DNA of 10,409 nt. It comes from Burkholderiales bacterium. GTDB taxonomy: Bacteria; Pseudomonadota; Gammaproteobacteria; Burkholderiales; UBA11063. A program made the translations under genes and the position numbers. Below, in pieces: positions 7,034 to 10,409 of the stretch. The stretch is taken from contig JAPJMP010000162.1 of assembly GCA_026461645.1 (NCBI GenBank), positions 1 to 10,409 on the forward strand, written 5' to 3'. Position 1 is the first letter of the stretch, and every line of letters starts with the position of its first letter. Under the pieces are notes generated by a model that ran no database searches, was not told the DNA's origin, and worked only from the letters and a program-made list of their open reading frames with translations.

Positions 7034-7552
7034 ATGAAAAAAATAATTTTGTTTAGTTTTTTAATTATATGCGGAGGAATAAGTTATTGTTTGAAAAATG
7101 ATGCTAATATGCCGTTACAAATTGAGGCAAATCAAGCTACGGTGGATCAAAAAAATTTAGTTTCAATATTTAAAGGTAATGTGGTTATAACCAAAGGCTC
7201 ATTAATTGTGCATGCTGAAAGTGGAATTGCTATGCAGGATAAGCAAGGAAATAGGACGATAATTTTAACTGGTATTCCAGTAACTTTTGAACAGCAACAA
7301 GATGATGGAACCACAATTAATGGACAATGTGATAAATTTCAATATAATACCAAAACTAATTTGGCCATATTAACTGGAAGAGCGAGAATTAAAAAAGAAA
7401 AAAATGAAGTAATTGGGGATGTTTTAAGTTATAATACACAAACACAAGTATATAGTGCCAGATCAAATTTTGCCAATGGAGTTAAAACAACCACAAGTGG
7501 TAGAGTAACCGTAATTTTAGATCAGGGTTTAAATAATGGTAGCAGCAAATAG
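7034..7552 (+). CDS. lptA: LPS periplasmic bridge protein LptA (OstA family)
   Basis: LptA monomers stack into a beta-jellyroll bridge that carries LPS across the periplasm from LptC to LptD. With the ATG at 7034 the product is 172 residues, near the 185 of E. coli. It starts with a signal-like stretch (MKK, then hydrophobic residues to about position 20). The OstA-like domain follows: LQIEANQATVDQKN, FKGNVVITKGSL, an Asp-Gly turn near QQDDGTTINGQ, YNTKTNLAILTGRARIKKE, VIGDVLSYNTQTQVYSA and a basic, polar tail. These align well with E. coli LptA (IESDQQ, TGNVIVTQG, VLTGNA, IKGDKITY). No classic AxA cleavage site is seen; the region reads GGISYCLKNDAN, and the Cys is not in a proper lipobox. 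The last 17 bases overlap lptB. Confidence 0.9.
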   Translation: MKKIILFSFLIICGGISYCLKNDANMPLQIEANQATVDQKNLVSIFKGNVVITKGSLIVHAESGIAMQDKQGNRTIILTGIPVTFEQQQDDGTTINGQCDKFQYNTKTNLAILTGRARIKKEKNEVIGDVLSYNTQTQVYSARSNFANGVKTTTSGRVTVILDQGLNNGSSK

Positions 7553-8288
7553 CGAGCATCAAAATAAAAGTTTATTAGAAGTTAAACATCTTAAAAAAGC
7601 ATTCAAATCAAGAGTGGTGGTTAAGGATGTTTCTTTCTCAGTGCAAAGTAATGAAGTAATTGGCTTGCTCGGTCCAAATGGTGCCGGAAAAACAACTAGT
7701 TTTTATATGTTGGCTGGATTGTTGTCAAGCGATGCTGGAGATATTTTCTTAAATGGGGTTAATATTAAAAGCTTGCCAGTGCATAAAAGAGCACAATTGG
7801 GATTAGGTTATTTGCCACAAGAAGCATCTATTTTTAGGCAAATGACAGTTGAGGAAAATGTTGTTTCAATTTTAGAACTTAAAGGTTTTTCTAAATCTAA
7901 ATTAAAACAAGAAACGGATAGGTTGCTGGGGGCATTAAATATAGATCATTTAAGACATGTAAATGCTATGGCATTATCTGGTGGAGAAAGAAGACGCTGT
8001 GAAATTGCTAGAGCTTTAGCTAATTACCCTAGATTTATTTTACTCGATGAACCTTTTGCCGGAGTTGATCCCATTGCCGTTAGTGATATACAAAAGGTTA
8101 TAAATTTTTTGAAAGAGCTAGGGATTGGTGTAATTATTACTGATCATAATGTAAGAGAAACACTGCGAATTTGCGATAGAGGCTATATTATAAGTGAGGG
8201 TACAGTATTAGCTAGTGGTGTACCAGATGATTTGGTAAATAATGAACAAGTGAAACAGGTCTACCTTGGGGAAAATTTTAGTTTATAA
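7536..8288 (+). CDS. lptB: LPS export ABC transporter ATP-binding protein LptB
   Basis: LptB is the cytoplasmic ATPase that, as a dimer with LptF and LptG, powers extraction of LPS from the inner membrane. The 250-residue product has every ABC element: Walker A GPNGAGKTT at 46-54, Q95 in the Q-loop GYLPQEASIF, signature LSGGE at 147-151 followed by RRR, Walker B ILLDEP with D171 and E172, the D-loop AGVDP, and switch H204 in ITDHNVRET. The stretches GLLGPNGAGKTTSFYM, YLPQEASIFR and DEPFAGVDPI are typical of LptB rather than other ABC proteins. Its N-terminus is about 12 residues longer than in E. coli; no later start codon is available before the domain. It starts inside lptA (17-base overlap), and the genes for LptF and LptG are not in this window. 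Only a weak CAGGGT precedes the ATG, so coupling to lptA is likely. Confidence 0.96.
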   Translation: MVAANSEHQNKSLLEVKHLKKAFKSRVVVKDVSFSVQSNEVIGLLGPNGAGKTTSFYMLAGLLSSDAGDIFLNGVNIKSLPVHKRAQLGLGYLPQEASIFRQMTVEENVVSILELKGFSKSKLKQETDRLLGALNIDHLRHVNAMALSGGERRRCEIARALANYPRFILLDEPFAGVDPIAVSDIQKVINFLKELGIGVIITDHNVRETLRICDRGYIISEGTVLASGVPDDLVNNEQVKQVYLGENFSL

Positions 8289-8299
8289 ATATTAAAAAG

Positions 8300-9199
8300 A
8301 TGCCTATTATGCTATATTTAATTGGTTATATATTGTGCGGAGTATTATCCTTAATTTCTACTTATTTTGCTAGTAATGAATATTCATTATCGATAGTAAT
8401 GTTTACAACTGTTGCAATTACCGCAACTTTTTATTCAATATTAACCATTATGCAAACTAAATATATATATGCTACTTTACTTAAACATAAAACCATTTAT
8501 TTTAGTTTGTTGTTTTTAACAGCATTAATCTGGTGGTTAACCTTTGTTATAAATAAAGTAGTTTCACCAACTTTTTTAGAATTGATATTTGGTTATACAG
8601 CGCCAATAATTGCAGTATTTATTGAATGGCGTAAACGTAAACAAATATTACACCGCAATGTTTTTTTAGCACTACTTGTGGTTGGTGGGTTAATTTGTAA
8701 TTTTTTATTGCAACACTATTCCTTTTTATATAGTTGCATAATAATTCTTTATGTAATAACTTTTGGCACAGCCTTCTTTTTATTTTCACATATATCATCA
8801 ACTATGAATAAAAAATTTAATTTGTCTGTTTTAGCAATTTTAGCTGTGCGTTATTGGCTTCTTTTAATTGTATTAATGGTATATATTTTTGCAAACCACC
8901 CTGATTATGTTAGGCCTCTAACTTCATTTGTTTTTTATGGTAAAATGATATATATAGCGGTGTTTTTATTTATTATTCCAGTTTATTTATACCAAAAGGC
9001 TATAGAGAAACTTGGCGCAAACAAATCACTAATAATGTTAAGTTTTTCTCCAATTTTAATGTTTATCGGAGAGATGGTATATAAAACATATTCTCCAACT
9101 GACCTAAGGTTATTAATTGCTGCAATTGCAATGTTTATAATTACTGTATGTTATAAATTGGCGGAGAGTAAAAATGCTAAAGAGAATCTTAATAGTTAA
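8300..9199 (+). CDS. Ten-helix membrane protein, DMT/EamA-like transporter
   Basis: I cannot name this gene. The 299-residue product is very hydrophobic, with about ten predicted membrane helices: roughly 4-22, 27-50, 65-85, 89-108, 118-137, 141-163, 176-196, 208-230, 241-262 and 266-285. Ten helices in about 300 residues, a basic loop (EWRKRKQ, near 109-115) in the middle, and the Pro-to-Gly-Glu pattern of SPILMFIGEMVY in the ninth helix resemble the drug/metabolite transporter superfamily with two EamA repeats. Most members of that group export or exchange small metabolites. It starts 11 bases after lptB with only a poor ribosome site; an ATG three codons later is an alternative start. It overlaps the next gene, an ATP-grasp ligase, by 26 bases in another frame, so the two are probably used together. 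Possible roles are export of the ligase product or an envelope-related task; neither is shown by sequence. Confidence 0.65.
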   Translation: MPIMLYLIGYILCGVLSLISTYFASNEYSLSIVMFTTVAITATFYSILTIMQTKYIYATLLKHKTIYFSLLFLTALIWWLTFVINKVVSPTFLELIFGYTAPIIAVFIEWRKRKQILHRNVFLALLVVGGLICNFLLQHYSFLYSCIIILYVITFGTAFFLFSHISSTMNKKFNLSVLAILAVRYWLLLIVLMVYIFANHPDYVRPLTSFVFYGKMIYIAVFLFIIPVYLYQKAIEKLGANKSLIMLSFSPILMFIGEMVYKTYSPTDLRLLIAAIAMFIITVCYKLAESKNAKENLNS

Positions 9200-10409
9200 T
9201 CCAACTTCATCAGTAGAATATTTAGCTAGATCGTTTAAAAGTAGAGATTTTAAGGTATATGCAATTTTTAATCATGATCTTTTAGCTAATAATTTGCCTC
9301 ATTATGATGAATTTATGCATAAAATAAATTCTACATTCGACACTATTTTTGATGAAATATTTACATTTGCCACAACCAATATTGCATTAATTGTTTCTCA
9401 ATTAGAAAAACTTAAACTTGATTATATTTTAAACGGATCTGAATATTCAACCTCATTATCTGATCAATTAGGTTATATTCTAACACCTAATTTTGCTAAT
9501 AATCCTAAAACCTCTAAATTTAGGCAAAATAAGTTTCTAACTATAGAGCAAGCAAAAAATTTATCGTCAATATTAACTCCAGCGCAAAAATTAGTTAACC
9601 GGAAAGAGTTAACCGACCATAATTATTTAAAAAGCTGTGTGGCCAACTTTAAGTGGCCAATATTTTGTAAGCCAGACGATGGCCGTGGCAGTATTGGGGT
9701 ATTTAAAGCTGAATCTTTTGACCAACTTATAAATCAGTTGCAGCAAAGAAAGATTATGAATGATTATATTTTTCAAGAATTTATTGATGGGGTAGAGTAT
9801 TTTGTTGATGTGGTGTCGATTCAAGGCCAGCATATTGTTGCTGCAGTTGGTAAATATACTAAACAATATATGAATGATACTCCAGTATATCGATCATCTG
9901 AGTTGGTAAATGACAAAAAAATTGTTCTTAAAATTGAGTTAGCAGTTAATGAACTACTAAATGCAATTGATTGTAAAAATGGGTTTAATCATATTGAAAT
10001 CATTATTACCCAAGACATTAAAATTTATTTGGTTGAAGTAAACAATAGAATAAGTGGTGGTAATGGTTCAAATTGCTTCATGGAAAATCATGTTGGTTTA
10101 AAAAGCCAAGATGTAATATTGGCAGAATATTTACACAATACAAATCAGATGTTATATCAACCGCCATGGCAGTTTAAAGGAACAGTATGTGCAGTTGATT
10201 TATATAAATTTAACCCAGGATACTTAGAAAATATTGAAGAAATTTTAGCAGCACATAAGCTCAAAACCATGGTTAAATATTTTGAAGGTTTAGTTTCTGG
10301 TAGTTATATTCAGAAGTTGAATTTTATATCGATATTGGATTCAATTGGGTGTGTAATATTATTTGATTTGGATCGTAACAATGTGTTGCATGATATTAAA
10401 ACAATACAA
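9174..10409 (+). CDS. ATP-grasp domain ligase (partial, 3' end outside window)
   Basis: I translated this frame by hand from the ATG at 9174; 412 codons are open to the right edge. ATP-grasp enzymes activate a carboxylate as an acyl-phosphate and join it to an amine or thiol. The N-terminal 110 residues look like a Rossmann-type preATP-grasp domain (ILIVNPTSSVEYLA, then FKVYAIFN). The ATP-grasp fold follows: K166 in FCKPDDGRGSIGVF, E202 in FQEFIDGVEYFVDV, E275 in NHIEIII, and LVEVNNRISGG with metal ligands E288 and N290 and R292. The best match I can recall is the broad group of amino-acid ligases and carboxylate-amine ligases found in natural-product clusters (BtrJ/BacD/PylC-like); the substrate is unknown. 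A good ribosome site (GGAGAG) lies five bases before the ATG, inside the end of the membrane-protein gene. Most of the protein is probably present, as relatives are usually about 400-420 residues. Confidence 0.82.
   Translation, partial: MLKRILIVNPTSSVEYLARSFKSRDFKVYAIFNHDLLANNLPHYDEFMHKINSTFDTIFDEIFTFATTNIALIVSQLEKLKLDYILNGSEYSTSLSDQLGYILTPNFANNPKTSKFRQNKFLTIEQAKNLSSILTPAQKLVNRKELTDHNYLKSCVANFKWPIFCKPDDGRGSIGVFKAESFDQLINQLQQRKIMNDYIFQEFIDGVEYFVDVVSIQGQHIVAAVGKYTKQYMNDTPVYRSSELVNDKKIVLKIELAVNELLNAIDCKNGFNHIEIIITQDIKIYLVEVNNRISGGNGSNCFMENHVGLKSQDVILAEYLHNTNQMLYQPPWQFKGTVCAVDLYKFNPGYLENIEEILAAHKLKTMVKYFEGLVSGSYIQKLNFISILDSIGCVILFDLDRNNVLHDIKTIQ

Noticed and set aside
9174..9199. Overlap of the membrane-protein and ATP-grasp frames as a possible frameshift joining one protein
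   Set aside because: The second frame has its own ATG with a good GGAGAG ribosome site, the first ends after a complete ten-helix protein, and the two belong to different families, so coupled separate genes fit better.
8619..9866. Minus-strand open frames at 8619-8801 and 9627-9866
   Set aside because: They are antisense to the membrane-protein and ATP-grasp genes, which have clear family features; no ribosome site or family match was seen.

Overview
The window comes from an AT-rich (about one third G+C by eye) Gram-negative, LPS-making bacterium. It has a proteobacterial Kdo/Lpt gene order, kdsD-kdsC-lptC-lptA-lptB, together with FabI and a glucokinase and agmatinase of the enterobacterial type. 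A beta- or gammaproteobacterium fits. I cannot place it further from sequence alone; a Neisseriales-like AT-rich lineage is only a guess.

The layout is two divergent gene blocks separated by a 272-base intergenic region (3813-4084). The left block is on the minus strand and reads pgl (6-phosphogluconolactonase), glk (glucokinase), speB (agmatinase), speA (arginine decarboxylase, running off the left edge). Gaps are 9-22 bases, so this is probably one transcript. It joins the first steps of glucose use to arginine-to-putrescine conversion.

The right block is on the plus strand and reads fabI, kdsD, kdsC, lptC, lptA, lptB, a DMT/EamA-like ten-helix membrane protein, and an ATP-grasp ligase that runs off the right edge. 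All eight genes are packed with gaps of 22 bases or less or with overlaps. A good promoter with an extended -10 lies before fabI and no terminator is visible afterwards. The block combines the last step of fatty acid elongation (FabI), two steps of Kdo synthesis (KdsD, KdsC) and the LPS-export machine (LptC, LptA, LptB), so it looks like an outer-membrane assembly operon.

The two genes after lptB are the least explained part. The position often held by rpoN in proteobacteria is taken by a predicted transporter and an ATP-grasp carboxylate-amine ligase whose reading frames overlap by 26 bases. They suggest a small make-and-export pathway for an unknown product, or an envelope modification.

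Most enzymes keep their catalytic residues. Three have substitutions at normally conserved motif positions: Arg for the sugar-contacting His in glucokinase, Arg for Gly in motif II of KdsC, and HCHQGSQ for HFHLGSQ in SpeA. No RNA genes, mobile elements, CRISPR arrays or phage genes were seen.
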